Below are positions 30,978 through 39,783 of a DNA stretch of 64,000 nucleotides, one piece after another (the first letter of the stretch is position 1; each line of letters starts with the position of its first letter). The stretch lies in NCBI RefSeq assembly GCF_016427555.1, contig NZ_JAELVS010000007.1, forward strand, positions 1 to 64,000, in the 5' to 3' direction. The DNA comes from Marinobacter litoralis (GTDB lineage Bacteria; Pseudomonadota; Gammaproteobacteria; Pseudomonadales; Oleiphilaceae). The notes below the pieces were generated by a model that had not been told where the DNA came from, ran no database searches, and was given only the letters and a program-made list of their open reading frames with translations. Made by a program: the position numbers and the translations under genes.

Positions 30978-31660
30978 TGCCTGCCAAAGAACTTCCGCCA
31001 TTCGAGTGTGCCTATCAAGGAAAGCTTTTGGCGGGTGTTGATGAAGTCGGACGGGGGCCATTGGTTGGTGCTGTTGTTACCGCGGCCGTTATTCTCGATC
31101 CTGAAAGGCCCATCGCAGGTTTGGCCGATTCTAAAAAGTTAACCGAAAAAAAGCGGGTAGCGCTCTACGACGAAATTCTCGAGAAGGCCGCCGCGTGGAG
31201 TCTTGGCCGCTGCGAACCCGAAGAAATTGATCGGTTAAACATATACCAGGCCACAATGCTGGCCATGCAGCGAGCCGTAGACGGTTTGACGACCAAGCCG
31301 GAATACGTCTTGGTGGACGGGAACCGTTGCCCCAAGTGGAACTGGCCATCCGAGCCCGTGGTCAAAGGCGACGGCCGGGTAGAGGCGATCAGCGCGGCGT
31401 CAATCATCGCGAAGGTTACCCGTGATCGGGAAATGGACGAGCTGGAGGAAAAATACCCCGGTTTCGGTTTTGCCAAGCACAAAGGGTACCCGACACCGGT
31501 TCATCAGGAAGCTTTGATGCGATTGGGTGCAACTCCGGAACACCGGCGGTCATTCAAGCCGGTACAGGTGGCAATTGAAACGGTAGGTTTGTACCAGCAG
31601 CAGGGCAGTGGGGATGACGTTTTGAATTACCCAACCGATTTGTTTGAAGATATTGGTTGA
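30977..31660 (+). CDS. rnhB: Ribonuclease HII
   Basis: The 227-residue enzyme removes ribonucleotides from DNA and RNA-DNA hybrids. Catalytic residues are Asp22 and Glu23 in [13 protein letters not shown] and Asp114 in [10 protein letters not shown], with [16 protein letters not shown] and [14 protein letters not shown] also present. In related genomes rnhB is commonly followed by dnaE and accA; here a tRNA gene and accessory genes follow instead. Confidence 0.96.
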   Translation: MPAKELPPFECAYQGKLLAGVDEVGRGPLVGAVVTAAVILDPERPIAGLADSKKLTEKKRVALYDEILEKAAAWSLGRCEPEEIDRLNIYQATMLAMQRAVDGLTTKPEYVLVDGNRCPKWNWPSEPVVKGDGRVEAISAASIIAKVTRDREMDELEEKYPGFGFAKHKGYPTPVHQEALMRLGATPEHRRSFKPVQVAIETVGLYQQQGSGDDVLNYPTDLFEDIG

Positions 31661-31685
31661 CGCGTCAGATAGTTATCTGTACTAT
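31657..31685 (+). promoter_or_regulatory. Sigma-70 promoter for the initiator tRNA
   Basis: TTGACG, 17 bases, TACTAT, then a GC-rich discriminator (TTGCGCC) as in stable-RNA promoters. A palindrome CGGGGTTAACCCCG (31701-31714) sits in the transcribed leader before the tRNA. The -35 overlaps the end of rnhB. Confidence 0.7.
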
Positions 31686-31734
31686 TTGCGCCACGTTGAT
31701 CGGGGTTAACCCCGAAATAAAACAACCAGTTTGA

Positions 31735-31811
<77 letters not shown>

Positions 31812-31820
31812 TATAAAAGA

Positions 31821-31855
31821 AAGGCAGATCAGTAACTTACTGGTCTGCCTTTTTT
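31821..31855 (+). terminator. Rho-independent terminator of the tRNA gene
   Basis: AAGGCAGATCAG pairs with CTGGTCTGCCTT (one G-T pair), loop TAACTTA, and is followed by six T. A close relative of this element is at 53719-53753. Confidence 0.9.
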
Positions 31856-32102
31856 GCTTTCTGCGTCTCGAAATTCCTCTGTGCTCGTCACCCTGCAGAT
31901 TCAGCAGGAATACCTGGCCGCAGAGGCGTTCTGAGTCATGCCCAATCGTAGATTGCCGCATATCCTTCGCCTGAGTGGGTTTGAGTCTTTTTGTTGCTCA
32001 GTATGGCAACCCTAGGTCTGGCTTAATTCCGGTGCTTTGTAGCAAAACTGTCATCATTGCTCTCTAGGCTCGTCAAGAACATTTCGAAAGGCAGTTCGCG
32101 AT

Positions 32103-33716
32103 ATGAGTCTTACGGTCCGTCAGCGGTTGGTGGTGTTTTCCGGATTTTGTTTGATTGCGCTTTCTGGGCTGGCATGGCTTTCTGTGTCAGTGGTGGGGGA
32201 CGCTCAAAAGGCAACGGACCGTTTGGTTCGGGAGCAGATGTCGGATGTGTGGTTGCTGACGGATCTTGATCGTAGTCATCGTCAGCTCAAAGACCTTGCT
32301 TATAAGATAAAGGCTCAGCTTTTATTGTGGAACGAGATCAACGAACAGTTCGAGGAAACTTCCGGCGCTATAAGATCTCAATGGCAGTCTGCGCTTAATA
32401 ACCCCCGCTTGCAGAGTTGGGCAGAGGAGAACATGGCGGCACATCAGGTGGTTCTGGATCTTCTTGTGGCGCTGAAACAACCTATTGATGAGAAGAGCTA
32501 CTATTCCGCCGGTAAAGTTGTCGATTTTCAACTGCACAAAGCGATTGATCCTATGCTGGCAGACATAAATACCCAACGCTCGGTGGGTCGTCAGCAGGCG
32601 CATGCAGGGTCAGTATCCTTGATCGAGTTTCTCGAACAGAAACAGTATTTGATACTCGCCGGTTCGTTCTTTGTTTTGCTTGGCGCTTTGCTTCTCACCT
32701 ATTGGCTCCGCCGGACGGTAACCACGAGGCTTCAGTTGATCGTGGAGCGCCTCAGGATCATGGAGGCAACGTCAGACCTTTCCAGGCCACTTCCAATTTC
32801 CGGGCGCGACGAGGTAACGGCCGTTGCGCAGGCTATCAACGGGTTAATAGCCAAATTCTCCGTGTTTGTAGAGGATGTTGCCGCTGCCGCCGCCGCCCTG
32901 CAGCAGCGTTCTGGCAATCTGGATGCGCAGGCTGATGACGTTCAGGCGGCTTCAGAGCATAACAACCGGCAAATCCATGATGTGGTGTCATCTATGAGCG
33001 CTATCACGGAGAGTGCTGGTCAGATTGAGCGCTCCGCCGAGTTTTCCCGGGCTCAGGTTACGGATGCCGTCAAGGGCAATCAGGATGTTCAGGCTCTGCT
33101 GCGGGAGAGTGAGCAGGCCGCTGAACACGCCGTTGAGGTGATTAACCGAGTGGCAGGCGCCATCGAAGCGCTTCGTGGATCCAGCGAAAAAATAGAGAAC
33201 GTCATTGGTGTGATTGCTGACATTGCCGAGCAGACAAACTTGCTGGCTTTGAACGCTGCCATTGAGGCTGCTCGTGCCGGGGAGCAGGGAAGGGGCTTCG
33301 CGGTTGTTGCAGATGAAGTGCGTAATCTTTCCCGCCGAACGGGGGAATCCACCACTCAGGTGCGTCAATGGGTTAGCGAGTTGATTAGCCAGGTTGACGG
33401 CGCTCATGGGTTACTGGGCGCGACCCGTAAGGCGGGTAACTCCAACCGGGAAACCTTGGGGATTCTGAAAAATCATCTTCTGGCACTCAAGAAGACCTTT
33501 GACGAGCTGAATCATTTTACAAGTGAGGTTGATGAAGCGATTGCCGTTCAGCGTGATGAGATAGGTCGTGTGGGACGGCGAGCGACTGCGCTGGGTGAAA
33601 GTTCCGAGTCGCTGCAGCAGCATATTGGCAGCACCAAGGCGGTTAGTGAGCAGCTACGAGAACAGTCCGAATCATTAAGAACCCTGATTGCTCGTTTTCA
33701 AGTTCAAGAAGCCTGA
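32103..33716 (+). CDS. Methyl-accepting chemotaxis protein
   Basis: The 537-residue transmembrane chemoreceptor has TM1 at about 9-31, a periplasmic ligand domain of about 150 residues (helical, no recognised cache fold), TM2 at about 181-202, a HAMP domain to about 255 and a cytoplasmic signalling coiled coil. The hairpin tip [19 protein letters not shown] followed by [15 protein letters not shown] lies at about 373-415. The CheR-docking pentapeptide is absent. The ligand is unknown. The upstream gap (31856-32102) shows no other gene. It precedes a glycine-responsive gene, but no functional link is shown. Confidence 0.92.
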   Translation: MSLTVRQRLVVFSGFCLIALSGLAWLSVSVVGDAQKATDRLVREQMSDVWLLTDLDRSHRQLKDLAYKIKAQLLLWNEINEQFEETSGAIRSQWQSALNNPRLQSWAEENMAAHQVVLDLLVALKQPIDEKSYYSAGKVVDFQLHKAIDPMLADINTQRSVGRQQAHAGSVSLIEFLEQKQYLILAGSFFVLLGALLLTYWLRRTVTTRLQLIVERLRIMEATSDLSRPLPISGRDEVTAVAQAINGLIAKFSVFVEDVAAAAAALQQRSGNLDAQADDVQAASEHNNRQIHDVVSSMSAITESAGQIERSAEFSRAQVTDAVKGNQDVQALLRESEQAAEHAVEVINRVAGAIEALRGSSEKIENVIGVIADIAEQTNLLALNAAIEAARAGEQGRGFAVVADEVRNLSRRTGESTTQVRQWVSELISQVDGAHGLLGATRKAGNSNRETLGILKNHLLALKKTFDELNHFTSEVDEAIAVQRDEIGRVGRRATALGESSESLQQHIGSTKAVSEQLREQSESLRTLIARFQVQEA

Positions 33717-33768
33717 GCGAAAAAGCGGATTGCTTTCTGAATTGCTCGACCCCTTGGCTGTGTCTCTT

Positions 33769-33774
33769 TATAAT
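33769..33774 (+). promoter_or_regulatory. -10 element for the glycine riboswitch transcript
   Basis: TATAAT lies about 7 bases before the first aptamer stem. No convincing -35 at 16-18 bases was found. Confidence 0.5.
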
Positions 33775-33777
33775 GCC

Positions 33778-33952
33778 GCGCTCCGCAGGAGAGCGGGCTT
33801 GTCAGCCCCGCCGAAGGCGCAACCTCCCATAAACGCTCAGGCACATGTACTGCGGTCACCATTCAAAGCCGTCTGGAGAGAGGCTGCTGTGGCAGTCCAC
33901 CGAAGGGGCAAGCAGAACCGGGTTCTGTAAACTCTCAGGTATCAGGGACAGG
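33778..33952 (+). ncRNA. Tandem glycine riboswitch
   Basis: Two aptamer-like units in tandem. Unit 1 is about 33778-33856, with GGAGAGCGGGC, the CCGCCGAAGGCGCAA block, AAACGCTCAGGCACATG and a closing strand. Unit 2 is about 33871-33952, with CTGGAGAGAGGCTG, CCACCGAAGGGGCAAGC, AAACTCTCAGGTATCAGGGACAG. GGAGAG, CCGAAGG and CTCAGGNA are the known conserved glycine riboswitch signatures. The element ends about 30 bases before the gene it controls, and the GGGGGAGAGG just after unit 2 could be the switchable ribosome-binding region. Confidence 0.93.
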
Positions 33953-33983
33953 GGGAGAGGCAACAGAAATGCAGGAGTCCTGT

Positions 33984-34601
33984 ATGTTGACCTCTATCTA
34001 TATGATTGCCATTACCGCTGAAGCTATGTCCGGCGCTCTTGCTGCTGGTCGACGAAACATGGACCTGTTCGGCGTGGCTGTGATTGCTTTTTTTACTGCC
34101 TTGGGCGGTGGCACAGTCCGGGACATTCTTCTGGGTAACTTTCCGGTGACCTGGACCCAGCATCCTCGCTATATCTACATGACCATTGCTGGCGGTCTTT
34201 TGACGGTCGTGATCGCGCGTTTCATGCGCCATCTCAGCCAGCTTTTTCTCGTTCTTGATGCCATTGGTCTCGTGGCCTTCACGGTGATCGGCTGTAATGT
34301 CGCACTGGGGTTGGGGTATGACACCGTTGTTGTCGTGATGGCTGGAATTACCACGGGAATTTTCGGCGGTATTATTCGTGACATAATGTGCAATCGTACG
34401 CCTCAGGTTTTGTGCCATGAACTCTATGCCAGTGTCTCCTTGGTTGTCGCGATACTCTATTTGCTGTTAGTTCATGAAGGTGTGAGCGAGAACATTACAT
34501 TGCTTGCCGCTTTCAGCGTTGGTCTTTTGATGCGCATGGTCGCTATTCGTTGGCGTGTATCGCTGCCGGTGTTCAGTTATTCGCAGGCGAGCTGGGAGTA
34601 G
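33984..34601 (+). CDS. UPF0126/TRIC-type channel protein under glycine control
   Basis: The 205-residue membrane protein has two homologous halves of three helices each. The halves are marked by GALAAGRRNMDLFGVAVIAF with LGGGTVRDILLG in the first and GLVAFTVIGC with FGGIIRDIMCN in the second. This is the trimeric intracellular cation channel/UPF0126 family, often found behind glycine riboswitches and proposed to carry glycine. The start at 33984 has AGGAG at good spacing; ATG 33969 would add five residues. The riboswitch supports a role in glycine efflux or uptake, a role inferred from regulation. Confidence 0.88.
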   Translation: MLTSIYMIAITAEAMSGALAAGRRNMDLFGVAVIAFFTALGGGTVRDILLGNFPVTWTQHPRYIYMTIAGGLLTVVIARFMRHLSQLFLVLDAIGLVAFTVIGCNVALGLGYDTVVVVMAGITTGIFGGIIRDIMCNRTPQVLCHELYASVSLVVAILYLLLVHEGVSENITLLAAFSVGLLMRMVAIRWRVSLPVFSYSQASWE

Positions 34602-34677
34602 CTTCATCAGTTGTGACTGTTCGACGCAATTGGCCTAATCGGCTTCTGTCTTCGTCTCTATTACCATTTCTAAAAAC

Positions 34678-34724
34678 GTGACATAAGTTCACATTATCCC
34701 CGCTCGAGTCATAAAGCTGACACA
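34678..34724 (+). promoter_or_regulatory. Candidate PHO boxes upstream of phoD
   Basis: GAGTCAT-AAAG-CTGACAC (34707-34724 region) matches the 7-4-7 PhoB-binding pattern (CTGTCAT repeats). A weaker GTGACAT-AAGT-TCACATT precedes it at 34678-34695. Position, about 50-90 bases before the phosphatase start, fits PhoB control. Confidence 0.6.
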
Positions 34725-34772
34725 TATTCAGGTCATGCTTGCGACCAATCGAAATCATCGCGGGAGTATTTG

Positions 34773-36521
34773 ATGAAGCGTAGGGACTTTTTGGTGAAAA
34801 GCAGCGCTGCCGGCGTATCGTTGGTGGCTTTGTCTGCTTGTAACGGAGCAGGGTCTGGCGGAACGGATGTTGTTGCGGCGTCTCCTAACGGTAATAGTGG
34901 CAGTTCAGAAGGTACTGGAGAGCAAGGCTTCGTAAAGCCGGCGATGCCGGAATGGGGTGGCCCTTCACCGTTTCAGCATGGTGTTGCAAGCGGCGATCCC
35001 TTGGCCCGACAGGTGATTTTGTGGACCCGGATTACGGCTGACGGGCTGGATGAAGTACCGGTTATTGTCCGTGTCTCCCGGGATCCTGAACTTAATGATG
35101 TCGTGTACGAAGGCGTTGGTTATGCGCGCTCACAAGCCGACTACACCGTCAAAATCGACGCTATGCTTCCTGAAGCAGATACTACTTGGTTCTATCAGTT
35201 TGAGTCGTTGGGCTACTTCTCGCCGATAGGGCGAACCAAAACAACGGCACACGCTCATGAGTCTGTTGAGCATGTGCGTCTGGCTGTCATGGCCTGCGCA
35301 AATTATGCGTACGGATTCTTTAACGCGTATCGCAAAGTGGCATTTCGCCGTGACCTGGACGCCGTTCTGTTCCTGGGCGACTACATCTACGAATACGCCC
35401 CAGGTGAATACGGCGACCCCGAGGTTGAAAAACTTCGCCCGCTAGATCCTCCTCACGAAATCATCACCCTGTCTGATTATCGGCGCCGATATGCGTTAAA
35501 CCGCACCGATGAGGATCTTCAGGAGTGCCATCGCCAGCACCCGTTTATTTGCGTGTGGGATGATCATGAAATCACGAACGACGCATGGTCTGGAGGAGCC
35601 GAGAACCATAATGAGGGCGAGGGCAGCTATGCAGATCGTAAGCGGGCTGCGGTGCAGGCCTACTACGAATGGATGCCGATAAGGCCGGTGCTTCCGGACC
35701 GGCAGGTTCGTATCTACCGGTCGTTTGAGTTTGGCCAGCTTGCTTCGCTGATGATGCTGGATACCCGTCTGATCGGCCGCGATCAGCAAACCGATTCCCC
35801 GGTCACGGCCCGTGACCGAAACCGCTCTCTGCTGGGCGATGACCAGCAGACGTGGTTGTTCGAACAGTTGGAGCATTCTCAAACCCGGGGTGCCCAGTGG
35901 CATTTGCTGGGCCAGCAAGTGATGTTGTCTCCGCTAACGTTGGGCGCTTTGCCCGATATGCCCAATCTGGATTTGGGCGGTGGTGCGCAAGTGAACTACG
36001 ACCAATGGGATGGCTATGAAGCCAGTCGCCGTGCTTTGTTAGGGCGTATCGAGGCGATGAGCCTGGATAATGCGGTGGTGTTGACGGGAGATATTCATTC
36101 CTCATGGGCGATGGATGTAAGCCTCGATCCCGGTAACTGGTTCGCCTATAACCGGTTCACCGGCGAGGGTTCATTAGCGGTTGAGTTCGTTACCCCGGCT
36201 GTTACCTCGCCTGGAGCGCCCTCGAAAGAAATCTCGGACTTGGCGAAGGCTTATCTGATTCCGGCAAACCCGCACATCAAGTGGCTCGATTTTTACCACC
36301 GTGGCTACATGGTGCTTGATGTCACGCCAGAGCGGTGTCAGGCCGATTGGTTCCATCTGGAAACCGTGTCTGAGCCCAGTAACCAAGAGCATTTTGCGAT
36401 GGGTTGGTATACCGCCAGTGGTGAAAATCACGTTCAGTCTAGCAGGGTGCCCTGCGCGCCGAAGCGCAATGCGCCGCCGTTAGCACCAGAAAATAATGTA
36501 CAAGAGGAGGCTACGGCATGA
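34773..36521 (+). CDS. phoD: PhoD-family alkaline phosphatase/phosphodiesterase, Tat-exported lipoprotein
   Basis: The 582-residue protein has a Tat signal (KRRDFL at residues 2-7) and a lipobox LSAC with Cys23, then a Ser/Gly linker. The PhoD domain carries VLFLGDYIYEYAPGEYG, FICVWDDHEITNDAWSGG and VVLTGDIHSSWAMDV, the metal-binding motifs of this Ca/Fe-dependent enzyme. It releases phosphate from diverse esters outside the cytoplasm. The ATG at 34773 has CGGGAG upstream; an adjacent in-frame TTG is ignored. The stop overlaps the next phosphatase gene. Confidence 0.9.
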   Translation: MKRRDFLVKSSAAGVSLVALSACNGAGSGGTDVVAASPNGNSGSSEGTGEQGFVKPAMPEWGGPSPFQHGVASGDPLARQVILWTRITADGLDEVPVIVRVSRDPELNDVVYEGVGYARSQADYTVKIDAMLPEADTTWFYQFESLGYFSPIGRTKTTAHAHESVEHVRLAVMACANYAYGFFNAYRKVAFRRDLDAVLFLGDYIYEYAPGEYGDPEVEKLRPLDPPHEIITLSDYRRRYALNRTDEDLQECHRQHPFICVWDDHEITNDAWSGGAENHNEGEGSYADRKRAAVQAYYEWMPIRPVLPDRQVRIYRSFEFGQLASLMMLDTRLIGRDQQTDSPVTARDRNRSLLGDDQQTWLFEQLEHSQTRGAQWHLLGQQVMLSPLTLGALPDMPNLDLGGGAQVNYDQWDGYEASRRALLGRIEAMSLDNAVVLTGDIHSSWAMDVSLDPGNWFAYNRFTGEGSLAVEFVTPAVTSPGAPSKEISDLAKAYLIPANPHIKWLDFYHRGYMVLDVTPERCQADWFHLETVSEPSNQEHFAMGWYTASGENHVQSSRVPCAPKRNAPPLAPENNVQEEATA

Positions 36522-37687
36522 GTAATGATCGCCGCACTTTTTTGCGCCAGCTGCTGATTGGTGGAGCCAGTGTTACCGCTTTGGCCGCATGTGGAGGGCA
36601 AGGCGGTTCCGATGGTGGAGATGATTTGCCTAACGATCCGCCAAAGGGGAGCCCCGGAACGGACGCACCACCTGTTGCCTCCGAAGGGGTAACGAAAACG
36701 GAGTCGCTGAGTTTTATTGCTATCGGGGATATGGGTACCGGCAATATCGGCCAGTATCACGTGGCCGAGGCTATGCGGCAAATTATCGAAGCCCAAGGTT
36801 GTGATTTCGTACTCGGTGCCGGAGATAACATCTACGAAGATGGCGTCACATCAGTCGATGACAACGGATTCTTGGAGAGCTTTGAGTACCCGTATCAGAA
36901 TCTGGATGTGCCTTTCTACATGTGTCTGGGCAATCACGATTGTGCCAGCACCATATTCGGTGGTGGTTCCGATAACCAGCGTGGCGATTACCAAGTGGAT
37001 TACCACTACAGTGACAAGAGGTATTCCACAAAGTGGCGCATGCCGGCACGTTTTTATAAGGAGTCGTTCGGGCAGCTTGCGCAGGAAAAGCCGTTTCTCG
37101 ACCTGTTTGTGGTGGATTCCAATCCGTTGACCAGCTTTTATACCGACTACGATGAGCGGTTCAACTGGCAAAATTATGGCTACCCGCAGCAGTTATGGAT
37201 GAAGGAGTCGGTTAAGGAAAGCCGGGCCCATTGGAAGATTGCGATGAGTCATGTGCCGTACCTTTCGAACGGAAAGCATGGTAATGCCGGTAATCTGGAT
37301 GAAGGAATGCGGCAGATCTTTACTAATCCGGATGCGGATGGTCAGCGCTATAAGTTGTTCCTCGAAGAGGCGTTTAGCGACAAGGTGGATATGTTGGTCA
37401 CCGGTCACGATCACTCGATGCAGTGGATAAAGCCGGTAGACAGCATGGGGCCTGCGCACATTCTGGTTTCGGGCGCTGGCGGCAAAACCGATAAATTCCA
37501 AGACCCGGAGCGCAACCCAACCTATTACCAGGCTGAGAATGAGCTGGGCTTTGTGTGGGTTCACCTCACCGAAGAGCGCATGCTGTTGGAGTTTTACCTC
37601 GTTAATGAGGAGACTGGCGAGTTTCGTTTGGGCTACTCTCGCGAAGAGAATAAGCCTGTTTCGGTACAGGAGTTTGAGCCAGCGTGA
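36518..37687 (+). CDS. Tat-exported metallophosphoesterase lipoprotein (acid phosphatase type)
   Basis: The 389-residue protein starts MSNDRRTFLRQLL (Tat twin-Arg) with lipobox LAAC at Cys25. The calcineurin-like phosphoesterase motifs are in order: AIGDMGTG, LGAGDNIYEDGV, CLGNHDC, MSHVPYLSNGKH and VTGHDHSMQW. It is similar in layout to purple-acid-phosphatase-like bacterial enzymes; the substrate is unknown. The start overlaps the phoD stop (ATGA), so the two secreted phosphatases are co-translated and probably co-regulated by the PHO box. Its length and complete motif set argue for an active enzyme. Confidence 0.88.
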   Translation: MSNDRRTFLRQLLIGGASVTALAACGGQGGSDGGDDLPNDPPKGSPGTDAPPVASEGVTKTESLSFIAIGDMGTGNIGQYHVAEAMRQIIEAQGCDFVLGAGDNIYEDGVTSVDDNGFLESFEYPYQNLDVPFYMCLGNHDCASTIFGGGSDNQRGDYQVDYHYSDKRYSTKWRMPARFYKESFGQLAQEKPFLDLFVVDSNPLTSFYTDYDERFNWQNYGYPQQLWMKESVKESRAHWKIAMSHVPYLSNGKHGNAGNLDEGMRQIFTNPDADGQRYKLFLEEAFSDKVDMLVTGHDHSMQWIKPVDSMGPAHILVSGAGGKTDKFQDPERNPTYYQAENELGFVWVHLTEERMLLEFYLVNEETGEFRLGYSREENKPVSVQEFEPA

Positions 37688-37692
37688 GGTTC

Positions 37693-37728
37693 CGTTAGGT
37701 GGCGGGGTGTTTGTCCGGCCACCTAACG
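37693..37728. terminator. Hairpin after the phosphatase pair
   Basis: CGTTAGGTGGC pairs with GCCACCTAACG (11 bases), followed by AAAAATTTT rather than a pure T-run. It is a probable end of the phosphatase transcript, but imperfect as an intrinsic terminator. Confidence 0.5.
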
Positions 37729-37758
37729 AAAAATTTTGGTAATTTTTTTATAATTTTG

Positions 37759-37788
37759 TTGACTATAAAAATTCCTCAAGAGTATAAT
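37759..37788 (+). promoter_or_regulatory. Strong sigma-70 promoter of the urease operon
   Basis: TTGACT, 18-base AT-rich spacer, TATAAT. Near-consensus in an AT-rich island (37730-37790). It directs transcription toward ureD, whose start is about 320 bases downstream. Confidence 0.8.
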
Positions 37789-37792
37789 TGCG

Positions 37793-38118
37793 TCAGGGCA
37801 TAGCTGGTGGTTCGTGAAAGTCTTTTTAGGCCTTTGAGTTCCTCAAGTCGGCATACACACCCAGAGACGTTCGTCTCCGCCCTGATTCTGTTTATCTGAT
37901 ATTTCGCATCAGTTTGCATTTTTTCATCTCAAGCAATACCTGCAAGCTGATCGCCAACGGCGGCTGACAAGCCGATTCCGTCAATCTGACCGTACCCGTG
38001 CGCGTGGACGTTCGAGATCTTTCTGCTGTCTTCAGCATATAGCCCTGTCTGTCAGGAAAGTCTGCTGTGGAATCCGCGGAAGATGCTGCGCTGGGCTATT
38101 ACAAAGGTACACGATCGC
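37793..38118 (+). other. Long structured leader of the urease operon, no gene seen
   Basis: About 325 bases separate the promoter from ureD. A closing stem TCAGGGC (37793 on) with GCCCTGA (about 37878-37885) encloses hairpins TTGAG-TTC-CTCAA and GAGAC-GTTC-GTCTC. Further on are CTGAT-ATCAG, CGCC-AAC-GGCG, TGCTG-TCTT-CAGCA and CCTG-CAGG, and a stem AGCCC/GGGCT just before the gene. No open frame with a ribosome site is convincing. I could not match it to a known riboswitch. Confidence 0.5.
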
Positions 38119-39027
38119 ATGACGACTCTACCCTTTATGCCTGTTCAACAACGGGCAGCCTCGGATTCCGGGCATCGTTTTGATGCAAATCGCCATTGGG
38201 CAGCCTCTCTGACTTTGGGTTTTGGTGCCTACTCGGACGGTGATCGCAGTATCACCAGAATGAATAAATCTCACCATTACGGCCCCCTTCGTGTTCAGCG
38301 GCCGTTTTACCCTGAAGGTCGCGATGGATGCTGCCATGTTTACCTCTTGCATCCGCCCGGCGGACTGGTCAGCGGCGATGCTCTCAACATTGACGTTACG
38401 GTAGCCGCAGGTGCACATGCCCTGCTGACGACGCCAGCCGCCAACAAACTTTACCGGGCTGACAGCAATGGTGTTGCCTGGACCCAGACCACTCACCTGA
38501 AAGTTGCAAGCCAAGCCACCCTGGAGTGGTTACCCCAGGAAACACTTGCCTTTGACGGATCTCGCGGTGAGCAAACCTTTCTGATCGAGCTGGAAGACAA
38601 CGCCAAGTGCCTGGGGTGGGAAATTCTTGGCCTTGGCAGGCCGGCGAGCGACTTACCTTTCACAACCGGACATCTGGAACAGCGTTTTCACGTATCCCAG
38701 GGCGGGCGGCCCTTGTGGATCGAGCGCCAATCGTTAGATCCAAACCACCGCCGGTTCGTCGGTAAATGGGGGCAGGGCGGAGCCACCGTACACGCGACCT
38801 TCTGGGCGATAGGATTGGCCGATCCCGCTGAGGCAGTGTCTGCTTTGCGCGAATACCTGCCGGCAAACGAACGCTGGGCAGTTACCTTCCGTCGCGGTGT
38901 ATTGCTGCTTCGTTACCTTGGCATGGAACGAAACGAAGCCTGGGACCTCTTCCTGCAAGCGCGAGCTGTTCTGCGCCCACGCCTGACCGGGCACGAGGCC
39001 ACAATTCCGCGAATTTGGCTTACCTGA
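38119..39027 (+). CDS. ureD: Urease accessory protein UreD
   Basis: About 302 residues. UreD (UreH) is the scaffold that holds apo-urease together with UreF and UreG during nickel insertion. Seen: [27 protein letters not shown], the [13 protein letters not shown] block, [13 protein letters not shown] and [11 protein letters not shown], all UreD hallmarks. The start at 38119 (MTTLPFMPV) is chosen; ATG 38083 is in frame but has only a too-close purine tract. It is the first gene of the operon, 100 bases before ureA. Confidence 0.94.
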   Translation: MTTLPFMPVQQRAASDSGHRFDANRHWAASLTLGFGAYSDGDRSITRMNKSHHYGPLRVQRPFYPEGRDGCCHVYLLHPPGGLVSGDALNIDVTVAAGAHALLTTPAANKLYRADSNGVAWTQTTHLKVASQATLEWLPQETLAFDGSRGEQTFLIELEDNAKCLGWEILGLGRPASDLPFTTGHLEQRFHVSQGGRPLWIERQSLDPNHRRFVGKWGQGGATVHATFWAIGLADPAEAVSALREYLPANERWAVTFRRGVLLLRYLGMERNEAWDLFLQARAVLRPRLTGHEATIPRIWLT

Positions 39028-39127
39028 CACGTTTGCGCCAGAGCGCTGGCTTTGGCGACGACCCACCGCCTGTGTTGATTACACGCACAGGTTTCATAAC
39101 AAAACATCGATGACGATGGAGTTAGCG

Positions 39128-39430
39128 ATGGAATTAACACCCAGAGATAAAGATAAGTTACTGCTGTTTACCGCCGGGTTGCTGGCTGAACGCCGAAAGG
39201 CGAAAGGGCTCAAATTGAATTATCCCGAATCGGTCGCGTTGATTAGCTGCGCGATTATGGAGGGAGCCCGAGAGGGCCGGACCGTGGCGGATATGATGAG
39301 TGCCGGCCGGGAAATTCTAACCCGTGACGATGTCATGGATGGTGTGCCCGAGATGATTCAAGACGTGCAAGTCGAGGCAACCTTTCCAGACGGAACCAAG
39401 CTGGTCACCGTTCACAATCCGATTGTTTAA
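39128..39430 (+). CDS. ureA: Urease gamma subunit
   Basis: The 100-residue small structural subunit starts [23 protein letters not shown] and contains [22 protein letters not shown], both family invariant. The ATG at 39128 has TGGAG upstream; an earlier ATG at 39110 would add six residues. It assembles with UreB and UreC into the (abc)3 enzyme. Confidence 0.97.
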   Translation: MELTPRDKDKLLLFTAGLLAERRKAKGLKLNYPESVALISCAIMEGAREGRTVADMMSAGREILTRDDVMDGVPEMIQDVQVEATFPDGTKLVTVHNPIV

Positions 39431-39441
39431 GGAGGCTCGTC

Positions 39442-39783
39442 ATGATTCCAGGGGAATATCAACTCCAAAGCGGCGATATCGAACTGTGCGTGGACCGCGC
39501 CGATTCAATAATCAGTGTCGAGGTTGCCAATACGGGCGACCGGCCTGTGCAGGTAGGCTCTCACTATCATTTCGCCGAGACGAATCCGGCGCTTCGTTTT
39601 GATCGAGAGCAGGCTTACGGCCATCGCCTTGCGATTGCCGCAGGTACGGCGATTCGGTTTGAACCGGGCCAAACCCGAAAAGTGCCTTTGATCCCGTATT
39701 CCGGTCTGCGCCGCATATACGGTTTCCGGGGAGAGGTGATGGGGGCATTGGATCAGAACGATAAAGGGGGAGCGCGCCCATGA
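39442..39783 (+). CDS. ureB: Urease beta subunit
   Basis: The 113-residue subunit contains the typical MIPGEYQL start, [28 protein letters not shown] and [16 protein letters not shown]. The AAGGAGG ribosome site is nearly perfect. The stop overlaps the ureC start (ATGA), giving stoichiometric coupling. Confidence 0.97.
   Translation: MIPGEYQLQSGDIELCVDRADSIISVEVANTGDRPVQVGSHYHFAETNPALRFDREQAYGHRLAIAAGTAIRFEPGQTRKVPLIPYSGLRRIYGFRGEVMGALDQNDKGGARP

Noticed and set aside
38041..38118. Possible cobalamin-riboswitch B12 box (TCAGGAAAGTCTGC) before ureD
   Set aside because: The remaining conserved cobalamin elements are missing or out of order, and the gene is not B12-related.
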